Positions 1 through 7,787 of a DNA stretch of 64,000 nt are shown piece after piece; the stretch's first letter is position 1; each line of letters opens with the position of its first letter. The stretch lies in contig JAHBXK010000014.1 of NCBI GenBank assembly GCA_019636535.1, forward strand, positions 1 through 64,000, in the 5' to 3' direction. The notes under the pieces were generated by a model. That model worked only from the letters and a program-made list of their open reading frames with translations. It had not been told where the DNA came from and did no database searches. This stretch comes from Phycisphaeraceae bacterium. GTDB lineage: Bacteria > Planctomycetota > Phycisphaerae > Phycisphaerales > UBA1924. The position numbers and the translations under genes were made by a program.

Positions 1-159
1 CAGCATGCCAAGAATCCGATCGGCGATCTCGTACGCCTCGATGTCCGACACGATCGCCCGTATCAGGTCGGGTCCCTCGCGCTCCCGCTGGCGGGTCGCG
101 GCGATAGCAATCCCCTGAGCGGAACGTTCCAAGCGGGCGAGGCGGTTGGTCAATGGCAT
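1..159 (-). CDS. Hypothetical protein, N-terminal part (runs off window)
   Basis: Leftward reading frame starting with ATG at 159 and still open at base 1, giving 53 visible residues (MPLTNRLARLERSAQ at the N-terminus). A GGGGGA ribosome binding site lies just upstream of this ATG, which decides the start. The start overlaps the end of the preceding small ORF by 10 bases, as in a translationally coupled operon. The peptide is charged and helical (many Arg, Glu and Ala) with no motif I recognise. It is the last visible member of the leftward accessory module at the island edge. No function can be assigned. Confidence 0.5.
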   Translation of the reverse strand, partial: MPLTNRLARLERSAQGIAIAATRQREREGPDLIRAIVSDIEAYEIADRILGML

Positions 160-326
160 GTGGAGTCCCCCTTGCGGGCATTGTAAGGGCCGCAGGGAGT
201 CGCTGGGTTGCTTGGATCGAGCAGGCGCTCCACGCCCGCGAGCAAATCCAGCGGATCGTGCTCGCTCTCGACTTCGCACTCGATGTCTGGATCGTCCTGC
301 TCGTCCGGCAGCGGCTCGGGCAGCAT
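150..326 (-). CDS. Small acidic hypothetical protein
   Basis: A 58-residue leftward ORF starting with ATG at 326, rich in Asp, Glu, Pro and Leu (begins MLPEPLPDEQDDPDIE). Its frame is the same as that of the upstream XRE/ImmA gene and stays open from directly after that gene's TGA at 390. The true start may therefore be an alternative codon nearer 390, or the segment may once have been a C-terminal tail of that protein. Third codon positions are G/C-rich as in real genes here. No ribosome binding site is obvious before ATG 326. The 3' end overlaps the next ATG. Function unknown. Confidence 0.35.
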   Translation of the reverse strand: MLPEPLPDEQDDPDIECEVESEHDPLDLLAGVERLLDPSNPATPCGPYNARKGDSTCH

Positions 327-389
327 GAGCGGGTCGAGTTCCAGTGGCGGCGGAACGGGGACGTTCTCGATCTGATCGCGTTTGTGCGA

Positions 390-1445
390 TCAAGTCGTGA
401 GCTTCAGTTCGCCCGGTTTGCGCTCGAATCGGCTGACGAAGTCCGCCTCATGCAGGCACAGCATCTGCGCCAAAGTCTCTGTCGTGTGTCCCGCCGACGA
501 TCGCAGTTCCTTGAGAAGATCATCGATCAGGATCGGGTCTTCGCCCGGGATGTCGACCATCTCTCGTTTTCGCTGACCAGTCACGCTGAGGCGGCGAAAC
601 AGATGCTCGAACTCCAGATCCGAGATCCTGCCAAGTTCGCGCGCCCGGTAGACCAGTGAGGCCATTGAAACGCGCCACACCGGCTTGAGGCTCGCTGCGC
701 GAGTCAAAGTCATGCCTGACAGCTCAGGGCCGATCAGGCTTTCGGGCATCAGGAACTCCGAGGCAAACCGATTCGCTTCATCTTCCATCGTCTCGGTCGC
801 CGACTCATGCATGACGACGTGGCCGAGCTCGTGGCACAACGAGAACCTCACGCGATCAGCGGGAGCCTCCTCGTTGATGAAGAACAGGGGCGGCGTGTCC
901 TTTGGCCACATACTGATCGCGTCAATGTCTCTCGTGCCGAAGCGGAACTTGAACACGATCCCTCCGGCGGCCTCAATGACACGGACCAGGTTCTGCACCG
1001 GGCCGCTGGGCAACTGCCAACTCGCGCGGACGAGCGCGGCGATCTTCTCCGGATCGTGACCATGCTCATCGATGTCGAGAAACTCGACCCGGTGTGGCGT
1101 CGAGATGTCCACCTCGCTGATCAACCGCCGAACCAACATCCTCCGGATGTTGACCTCCGCCTCCAGGCGATGGATGTCAGCCGCCTTCGTCGCCGCCTTC
1201 TTTCGGTAGAACATGACGCTCAGACCCAGTCCACGCCGTTCGTCTTGCTGGAAGAAGAACGTGCGTGGATACCCGAGCGTCGTGCAGAGCCGATCGAGAA
1301 CCTCCGCCGATGGCTCACGATGCCCCCCCTCCATGTGACTCACATAGGGTTGGGAGATGTTGAGTCGCTCCGCGAGTTCCGTTCGATTCATGCCGCGCGA
1401 TTCGCGCGCGAGCACCAGCATGTCGTGGTTGAACGTGCCGGTCAT
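390..1445 (-). CDS. XRE-HTH / ImmA-IrrE-type metallopeptidase
   Basis: 351 residues. The N-terminal XRE-type helix-turn-helix spans roughly residues 8-62 (TELAERLNISQPYVSHMEGG). A C-terminal ImmA/IrrE (M78) zincin core carries HELGH at 205-209 and a downstream EDEANRFA segment whose Glu (about 223) is the expected third zinc ligand. Known relatives are regulators or antitoxins that bind DNA and cleave or sense a partner repressor. The ATG overlaps the stop of the upstream gene by four bases (ATGA), so the two are co-translated. Position next to the divergent helicase-methylase operon suggests either a regulator of the island or the antitoxin of a toxin-antitoxin pair. Family call is firm; role is inferred. 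Confidence 0.85.
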   Translation of the reverse strand: MTGTFNHDMLVLARESRGMNRTELAERLNISQPYVSHMEGGHREPSAEVLDRLCTTLGYPRTFFFQQDERRGLGLSVMFYRKKAATKAADIHRLEAEVNIRRMLVRRLISEVDISTPHRVEFLDIDEHGHDPEKIAALVRASWQLPSGPVQNLVRVIEAAGGIVFKFRFGTRDIDAISMWPKDTPPLFFINEEAPADRVRFSLCHELGHVVMHESATETMEDEANRFASEFLMPESLIGPELSGMTLTRAASLKPVWRVSMASLVYRARELGRISDLEFEHLFRRLSVTGQRKREMVDIPGEDPILIDDLLKELRSSAGHTTETLAQMLCLHEADFVSRFERKPGELKLTT

Positions 1446-2083
1446 GCGGACTCAGCGCCCTTCCTTCGTGCGGACTTGGCACGAACCGTGATCTTCGACC
1501 GCAGGTCGTCTGCCGCGACCGTGGGTTGCAGCAGTTGCGTCGCGTCGGACTTGGACTGCTCGATGAACTCAACCCAGTGGTTCTCGTCCCAGCTCTTGGG
1601 GCAAGTCAGGTACCGACCGGCGATCTGCGTCCCGACTGCATTCGCACGGTAGCCGAAGATCAGCCGCGTTGGACCGATCGGCTCCAGACCGTCGAGGTAC
1701 ATCTGCCCTTGGAAATAGTCCCGCTCCTGGCTCGGCGTGCGGATGTTCCGCGCACACAGATCTGTACCAAGCTTCTTGAAGCGGACGGCGACTCGATTAT
1801 CGATCAGAAGCACGAGCATCCGACCACGCCAAATGACTCGCACCCGTTTGTCGCCATCAAACCTCGCCGCTGCCGACCGGCACCAACCATCGTGGAGCAT
1901 GCCCGCCTTGGTGATTTCGTTGAACACGATCCGGCGGGACGGATCGTCCGCATACACCCGCTCGACGTACTCCCATGCATCGTCGAGGAGTTCGTTGAAC
2001 TGCGGGATGTAGTCGGCGAGCAAGCCGAGAGCATCTTCTTGGGTGACGATCCGGCGCTGGATGGTTCGGTTGGTCAACTTCAT
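1442..2083 (-). CDS. Conserved-looking hypothetical protein coupled to XRE/ImmA gene
   Basis: 213 residues if translation starts at ATG 2083 (MKLTNRTIQRR); an in-frame ATG at 2161 would add 26 residues but extends into the shared divergent promoter region. The protein is soluble, with a central segment rich in aromatic and aliphatic residues (RVIWRGRMLVLLIDN) and a basic C-terminal tail (KITVRAKSARRKG). I do not recognise the family. Its stop overlaps the XRE/ImmA start, a pairing seen in toxin-antitoxin modules such as RosmerTA, where an ImmA-type protein is the antitoxin; that assignment is only an analogy. A role as a regulator's substrate is the main alternative. Confidence 0.7.
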   Translation of the reverse strand: MKLTNRTIQRRIVTQEDALGLLADYIPQFNELLDDAWEYVERVYADDPSRRIVFNEITKAGMLHDGWCRSAAARFDGDKRVRVIWRGRMLVLLIDNRVAVRFKKLGTDLCARNIRTPSQERDYFQGQMYLDGLEPIGPTRLIFGYRANAVGTQIAGRYLTCPKSWDENHWVEFIEQSKSDATQLLQPTVAADDLRSKITVRAKSARRKGAESA

Positions 2084-2193
2084 GGATGAGATGGTAGCCA
2101 GCAGATCGAGCATTTCGACAATTTCAATACACAAATCATTACAAAGCACCGTGAAGGCCAAGGCCGGTCGATTCAGCAGGCCGCCTTGGCACG

Positions 2194-2221
2194 TTGACGG
2201 CGTTATCGCATGTGCTATACT
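2194..2221 (+). promoter_or_regulatory. Sigma-70-type promoter of the helicase-methylase-ATPase operon
   Basis: TTGACG (2194-2199) and TATACT (2216-2221) are separated by 16 bases, which predicts transcription starting near 2228. This places the helicase start codon at ATG 2266, with AGGA 8-12 bases ahead of it, rather than at the upstream in-frame ATG at 2194 that lies inside the promoter. Confidence 0.7.
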
Positions 2222-2244
2222 CGGTCGCAGTGAAGCACGCGATA
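2204..2244. promoter_or_regulatory. Inverted repeat straddling the promoter, candidate operator
   Basis: Left arm TATCGC-AT-GTGCT (2204-2216) and right arm AGCAC-GCGATA (2234-2244) are complementary over 11 bases, with two extra bases in the left arm. The left arm fills the -35/-10 spacer and touches the -10 box; the right arm lies just after the predicted transcription start. Proteins with XRE domains are encoded on both sides and are the obvious candidate ligands (inference). A leader-RNA hairpin is less likely because the left arm lies upstream of the predicted start. Confidence 0.5.
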
Positions 2245-2265
2245 GACTCCAACCAGGAACTGCCG

Positions 2266-5200
2266 ATGCCTCCCTCCGCCCGTTCTAGCGGTCTGGTCCC
2301 TGCTGACTACGGTGCGAAGATCAAGGAACTTCGCGGCCGTCTCGGGCTCACCCAGGTTCGATTGGCTGAGCGTCTCGGGGTTTCTTTCGCAACAGTGAAT
2401 CGGTGGGAGAACGCACAGAGCCGCCCATCCCCATTGGCCTGGCAGCAGATCATCGAGCTCGGAGGCGAAGAAGAAGCCGCCGCCGAGGCACCGGAGGATC
2501 GCAGCGGCCCTGCCGCGATGGACTTCACCGGCCGCCCGGACGCCATCCGCGCCTTGGCTGAGGGCGAGCGGCTCTCCTTTGGCCACATGGCGAACCCTGT
2601 ATTTGCCACCGAGATCGCCCAGATTGACCCGTTGCCGCACCAGCGCATCGCTGTCTACGACCACATGCTGAAGCAGCCTCGGCTGCGCTTCCTGCTGGCC
2701 GACGACGCCGGGGCGGGCAAGACGATCATGTCCGGGCTCTACATCCGGGAGATGTTGTCGCGGCGCCTGCTGCGGCGCATCCTGGTCGTGCCGCCCGCCG
2801 GACTTGTGGGAAACTGGCGGCGCGAACTCTCGACGCTATTCAGCTTGTCGTTCAGGATCGTCGAAGGCTCTGAAGCGGCGTCGGGCAACCCCTTCATCGG
2901 CGACGACAGTGACCGCGTCATTGTGAGCGTGGACACCCTGTCCGGGCCGCGCGTGTTTAGCCGACTCCGTGAACCGGAGGTGCAGCCATACGACCTCGTG
3001 ATCTTCGACGAGGCCCACAAGCTTGCGGCCGATCGTGGCGGCGACCTGAGGGTGCGCAGAACGGAGCGTTACCGACTGGCCGAAGCGTTAGCGGGAGTGC
3101 CCGACCTCGATGAGGCATGGACGCTTCCGTGGAGCGCGGCCAACCTGCTCCTGCTAACGGCGACGCCGCACATGGGCAAGGACTACCCGTACTTCGCGCT
3201 GTGGCGGTTGCTCAATCCGTCGGTCATCTCCACACCTGAGGCGTTCAACGAATACCCACCGGACCAGCGGGGGCACCACTTCATCCGACGAACCAAGGAG
3301 GAAATGGTCACGCTGACGGGTCGTCCGCTTTACCCAACGCGCATCTCCGACACGCTCGGCTACGCCCTGTCGCAAGGAGATGTCAGCGAGCAAGCGCTGT
3401 ACGACGGCACCACAGAGTACCTCCGTTTCATCTACAACAAGGCCAAGATGCTGAACCGCTCCGCGGCTCGGCTGGCCATGAGTGTGTTCCAGCGCCGGTT
3501 GGCGAGCTCGACCTTTGCCCTGCTGCGATCGTTCGAGCGACGAATCGAACGCCTCACGACGCTGATCGAAGACGTTCAGGCGGGCAAAATCACGATGGAG
3601 CAGATCATCACGCTCCAACGGCGCATATCTGACGACGACGACGTGTTCGACTCCAAGACCGCTGACGACGAGCGATCCCCGGTAGATGGCGGCGAGGAGA
3701 ATGAAAAAGCAGAGCAGTCGCTGCTTCAGGGCGTGATCGCCGCATCAATCGCCGACCTCATCGCTGAGCGTGATCAGGTGCAGGGACTCCGCGATCTGGC
3801 CCAGCGGGTGTTCGACAAGGGCGTCGAGTCAAAGTTCGAGAAGCTCCGAGAGGTCATCCTTGAGGACCGCTTCGCGCACGAAAAACTGATTGTCTTCACC
3901 GAGCACCGTGACACGCTCACGTTCCTTGTCCGACGCCTCAACGGCATGGGGTACACCGGCCAGGTCGCTCAAATCCACGGCGGGATGCACTACAGCGAGC
4001 GTGAGGAGCAGGTCGAGAAGTTCCGCAAGCCCATCGCCGAGGGCGGGGCGCGGTTCATGATCTGCACCGACGCGGCGGCCGAGGGCATCAATCTGCAGTT
4101 CTGCTGGGTGATGATCAACTACGACGTGCCCTGGAATCCCGCGCGGCTTGAGCAGCGCATGGGTCGTATCCATCGCTACGGCCAGCAGCACGACCCCGTG
4201 ATCATCATGAACCTCATCGCCCCCGAGACGCGCGAGGGCAAGGTGATGGAGACGCTCCTGGAGAAACTGGAGCGAATCCGCAAGCAACTCAAGTCCGACA
4301 AAGTCTTTGACGTGATCGGACGGCTGTTCCAAGGGGTATCGATCAAGCAGTACATGGAGGCCGCCGTCGAAGAGGATGACGCCGCAGCAGTCGCCGCCAA
4401 ACTGGGCGGCATCCTGACCGCTGAGCAGGTCGAGGCGTTGGCCGAGCGTGAGAAATCGCTCTTCGGGGATGGCGGCGACGTGAAGCGGGAACTCCCCCGC
4501 ATCCGCGCCGAGATCGACAACGAAGCATACCGCCGACTCCTGCCCGGCTACGTCCGGCAGTACATCGAGAACGCTGCCCCTCTCGTGGACATCGAAATCG
4601 ACGGCGATGCCCGGTCGTTCTTTTCGTTCAAGCCCGCTCGTCGCGGCGCGATCGACCGCATCTTGCCCACGCTGGACTACTACCCCACCCGCCTTCACGA
4701 ACTCCTGACCGTTTCCCGCCCGCCCAGCAAGGCCGACGGTATCTGGGTGCATCCTGGCGAGCCCGTATTCGAGCAGTTCCGGTCCATCGTGTCCGACCGT
4801 TTGGGCGCGGAGGCGGCAAGGGGCGGCGTATTTGTTGATCCCGACGCGGAGCGTCCGTATTTGTTTCACCTCGCGCTTGTGTCGGTGATCCGTGATGCCG
4901 ACCCGCAGATGCCGGAACTCGGTGCCGCGTCAACCTTCGAATCACGCCTCGTCGGAGTGAAGCAGTTCGAGGGCACCGAACTCCAGGTGTGCCCGGTCGA
5001 GCACCTCCTCTTGCTCAAGGGCGGCGCAGGGCTACCGGCGGCGGCGCAAAGGCTCGCTGTAGCAGCGCCGGGGCTGCGCGATCAGGCCGCCGCATACATC
5101 GTTGAGCGGGTTGCCCGGCAACTGGCGATCGACCGCAAGAACCGGCTGCTCGCCACGATCGAGGAACGCGAGGCGTTCCTGCGGCGGGGCTTTAGCTACC

Positions 5201-5838
5201 AGGAGGCTGAGCTCGCCGCCGCCCGTGGCAAGCAGGCCGAGAAGGCACGCTCAGGCAACCGCACTGCAGCGAAGGAGTTGGAGGAGATCAAGCGGGCGCA
5301 GCGTGATCTCACGGCCCGGCGTGACCGCGCCATCGCCGTCATCCGCCGCGAGCCGGAGCTGATCGGTCTCGCCCCGATTCACTTCGTCGCGCACGCCCTC
5401 GTGGTGCCATCGTCCGACCCCCTCGACCGCGAGCGCCACGACGCAGATGTTGAGCAGGTCGCCATGCAGATCGCCTGGGCATGGGAGGAATCGGAGGGAG
5501 CCGTCGTTAAGGACGTGCATACGCCGGAACTCGCTCGTGCGGCGGGCCTGCCGGACTACCCGGGGTTCGATCTGTTGTCCGTGCGCCCGAGCGGAGAGAA
5601 GCGCGGTATCGAGGTCAAGGGCCGCGCCGCGACCGGCGATGTGGAGTTGTTCTCGAACGAATGGGCGAAGGCTTGCAACATGGGGCCGTCCTATTGGCTC
5701 TATGTGGTCTACGACTGTGCCACGCCGAAACCCCGTCGGGTGCGTGTCCGCGATCCGTTCAATCGACTGCTGGCCAAGGCGAAAGGCAGCATCCTCATCA
5801 GCGCCAAGCAGATTCTCGAAGCCGAGGGGGGCGACTGA
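2266..5838 (+). CDS. XRE-HTH / SNF2-family helicase / DUF3883 protein (DrmD-like)
   Basis: 1190 residues. An N-terminal XRE helix-turn-helix spans about residues 15-70 (LTQVRLAERLGVSFATVNRW). A superfamily 2 SNF2/RapA-like helicase follows: Walker A DDAGAGKT near 145-153, DEAH near 248, TATP near 298, and helicase C motifs with an arginine finger region (EQRMGRIHRYGQ). The C-terminal DUF3883-like domain contains GIEVKG near 1114, resembling a PD-(D/E)xK core. In DISARM and in helicase-methylase-ATPase systems this protein drives DNA translocation. An HTH fused to the N-terminus is unusual and could allow autoregulation through the inverted repeat at its promoter. The stop shares one base with the next ATG (TGATG). 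Confidence 0.9.
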   Translation: MPPSARSSGLVPADYGAKIKELRGRLGLTQVRLAERLGVSFATVNRWENAQSRPSPLAWQQIIELGGEEEAAAEAPEDRSGPAAMDFTGRPDAIRALAEGERLSFGHMANPVFATEIAQIDPLPHQRIAVYDHMLKQPRLRFLLADDAGAGKTIMSGLYIREMLSRRLLRRILVVPPAGLVGNWRRELSTLFSLSFRIVEGSEAASGNPFIGDDSDRVIVSVDTLSGPRVFSRLREPEVQPYDLVIFDEAHKLAADRGGDLRVRRTERYRLAEALAGVPDLDEAWTLPWSAANLLLLTATPHMGKDYPYFALWRLLNPSVISTPEAFNEYPPDQRGHHFIRRTKEEMVTLTGRPLYPTRISDTLGYALSQGDVSEQALYDGTTEYLRFIYNKAKMLNRSAARLAMSVFQRRLASSTFALLRSFERRIERLTTLIEDVQAGKITMEQIITLQRRISDDDDVFDSKTADDERSPVDGGEENEKAEQSLLQGVIAASIADLIAERDQVQGLRDLAQRVFDKGVESKFEKLREVILEDRFAHEKLIVFTEHRDTLTFLVRRLNGMGYTGQVAQIHGGMHYSEREEQVEKFRKPIAEGGARFMICTDAAAEGINLQFCWVMINYDVPWNPARLEQRMGRIHRYGQQHDPVIIMNLIAPETREGKVMETLLEKLERIRKQLKSDKVFDVIGRLFQGVSIKQYMEAAVEEDDAAAVAAKLGGILTAEQVEALAEREKSLFGDGGDVKRELPRIRAEIDNEAYRRLLPGYVRQYIENAAPLVDIEIDGDARSFFSFKPARRGAIDRILPTLDYYPTRLHELLTVSRPPSKADGIWVHPGEPVFEQFRSIVSDRLGAEAARGGVFVDPDAERPYLFHLALVSVIRDADPQMPELGAASTFESRLVGVKQFEGTELQVCPVEHLLLLKGGAGLPAAAQRLAVAAPGLRDQAAAYIVERVARQLAIDRKNRLLATIEEREAFLRRGFSYQEAELAAARGKQAEKARSGNRTAAKELEEIKRAQRDLTARRDRAIAVIRREPELIGLAPIHFVAHALVVPSSDPLDRERHDADVEQVAMQIAWAWEESEGAVVKDVHTPELARAAGLPDYPGFDLLSVRPSGEKRGIEVKGRAATGDVELFSNEWAKACNMGPSYWLYVVYDCATPKPRRVRVRDPFNRLLAKAKGSILISAKQILEAEGGD

Positions 5839-7787
5839 TGAAATGGGATGAAGACCTGCGGGGACCGGCGCTGCAAATCGCCGGCACCCAGAACTCTCCT
5901 CTGTGCGTCGTCGCCGGTCCCGGAACCGGTAAGACGTTTGCATTGATGCGTCGCCTCACTCGGTTGATCGAGGTCGAGCAGGCGGACCCGTCACGCATCC
6001 TCGCCTGCACGTTCACGCGCACCGCAGCCCAGGACATCACACGCGCCGTCGCCAACCTCGGGGTCGAGGGAACCGATGACATTGTGACCCAGACCGTCCA
6101 CGGGCTGTGCTTCTCCATGCTCTCGAATCAGGACGTGCTCGCTGCCACGGGGCGTGTGCCGCGTCCGCTCCTTGGGTTCGAGGAGCGGTTCCTACTCCAA
6201 GACCTCAGCAATGCGGGCTTGGGCGGGGTGCGAGACTGCGGGAAGAAGCTCCGCGCGTTCTCCGCCGCGTGGGCAAGGCTTCAGCACGAGCAGCCCGGTT
6301 GGCCCCAGGATGCCGCCGACCAGCGATACCAAGCGGTGTTGTTGGCGTGGCTCAAGTTCCATCGCGCCATCCTCATCGGCGAACTCATCCCCGAGGGCAT
6401 CAAGTACCTTCGGTCCAATGCCCAGTCGCCCTACCGCACGGCATTCGATCACGTCCTCGTGGATGAGTACCAGGACCTGAACAAGGCCGAGCAGCAGTTG
6501 ATCGAGTTTCTGGCCAACGGCAGCCTTGTCGTCATCGGGGACGAGGACCAGTCGATCTACTCGTTCAAGCACGCACACCCCGAGGGCATTGTCGAGTTCC
6601 CTCAGACGCATCCGCAGACTGAGGAGGCGGGCCTTGATGAGTGCCGCCGGTGTCCCCATCGCGTGGTTGCGATGGCCAACGCCCTTATCCAGAACAACGT
6701 CACGCGAAGCAACCGCCAGCTCAGGCCGTTCCCCGGCAATCCCGCGGGCGAGATCTTCGCCGTGCAATGGACCAGCATGGAGGAGGAGGCCAATGGGATC
6801 GCCAGGTTCATCAAGGCGCGTGCAGACGCCGGGTCGTTGATCCCGGGCAACGTGCTCATCCTCGCGCCCCGGCGCGAGTTCGGATACCTCATCCGTGATG
6901 AACTGATAGGCTTGGGAGTCTCGGCGCACAGCTTCTTCAGGGAGCAGTTGCTCGATGGCGACCCCAAGGACCTGAACGAGTCCAAGGCACAGCAGGCATT
7001 GGCGTTGCTGATTCTCCTCTCAAACCCCGACGATCGGGTGGCCCTGCGCTGCTGGTGCGGCTTCGGCAACAACTCTCTCGCCGATGGCGCATGGGCGCGG
7101 CTGCGGGCGCACTGTGAAGCCAGCGGGGACACCCCGTGGCAGGCGCTTGAGCAGTTGATCGCGGGGACGCTCACATTGCCGCACACCCGATACTTGGTGG
7201 CACGCTTCACGGTGCTCAAGGCCGAGATTGCGCGGCTTTCCGCCCTGCGCGGCCAGGCATTGCTCGATGCTGTGCTGCCGTCGGCGGAAGAGTGGGCCGC
7301 CCCTCTGGCAGAAATCGCCAACGACATCGAGGACGAGAACTACGACGCGGAAGATCTCGCAGATGCCATCCGCCGGAATGTCTCTCAGCCCGAGATGCCT
7401 ACCAATGTGGACTACGTCCGCGTGATGAGTCTGCACAAGTCGAAGGGGCTCACGTCTGATCTGGTGGTCGTGTGCGGGTGTCTGGACGGGCTCATCCCGC
7501 ACGTCAACGAGGAAGGCACGCCCGAGGAGCAGCAGCGCGCGGTTGAAGAGCAGCGCCGGTTGTTCTACGTCGCTGTCACCCGCACCAAGAAAACGCTCGT
7601 TCTCTCATCCGTGACGGGCCTCCCTTCGGCTCTCGCCTTCAAGATGCGGGCACGAACCAACCGCACGATCGGTGGCGTGGCTCACACAGTAACCTCTGGC
7701 TTCGTACACGAACTCGGACCGGAGTGCCCCGCGGCCATCACCGGTGCCCAGTTCCTTGCTGAAACGATCGGGAACTCCCATGAATGA
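5838..7787 (+). CDS. UvrD/Rep-family (superfamily 1) DNA helicase
   Basis: 649 residues starting at the ATG that overlaps the preceding stop. Motifs of a 3'-5' superfamily 1A helicase are present: GPGTGKT near 26-33, a CTFTRTAAQD motif Ia, DEYQDLN near 209 (motif II), GDEDQSIYSFKHA (motif III), and VMSLHKSKGLTSDLV plus RRLFYVAVTRTKK near the C-terminus. No fused nuclease domain is visible. Its 3' end overlaps the methylase start by eight bases, so it belongs in the same translationally coupled operon and probably works with the SNF2-type helicase and methylase in DNA processing during defence. Confidence 0.9.
   Translation: MKWDEDLRGPALQIAGTQNSPLCVVAGPGTGKTFALMRRLTRLIEVEQADPSRILACTFTRTAAQDITRAVANLGVEGTDDIVTQTVHGLCFSMLSNQDVLAATGRVPRPLLGFEERFLLQDLSNAGLGGVRDCGKKLRAFSAAWARLQHEQPGWPQDAADQRYQAVLLAWLKFHRAILIGELIPEGIKYLRSNAQSPYRTAFDHVLVDEYQDLNKAEQQLIEFLANGSLVVIGDEDQSIYSFKHAHPEGIVEFPQTHPQTEEAGLDECRRCPHRVVAMANALIQNNVTRSNRQLRPFPGNPAGEIFAVQWTSMEEEANGIARFIKARADAGSLIPGNVLILAPRREFGYLIRDELIGLGVSAHSFFREQLLDGDPKDLNESKAQQALALLILLSNPDDRVALRCWCGFGNNSLADGAWARLRAHCEASGDTPWQALEQLIAGTLTLPHTRYLVARFTVLKAEIARLSALRGQALLDAVLPSAEEWAAPLAEIANDIEDENYDAEDLADAIRRNVSQPEMPTNVDYVRVMSLHKSKGLTSDLVVVCGCLDGLIPHVNEEGTPEEQQRAVEEQRRLFYVAVTRTKKTLVLSSVTGLPSALAFKMRARTNRTIGGVAHTVTSGFVHELGPECPAAITGAQFLAETIGNSHE

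Noticed and set aside
2194-2265. Upstream ATG for the SNF2-type helicase
   Set aside because: That ATG lies inside the -35 region of the promoter, so it would not be in the transcript.
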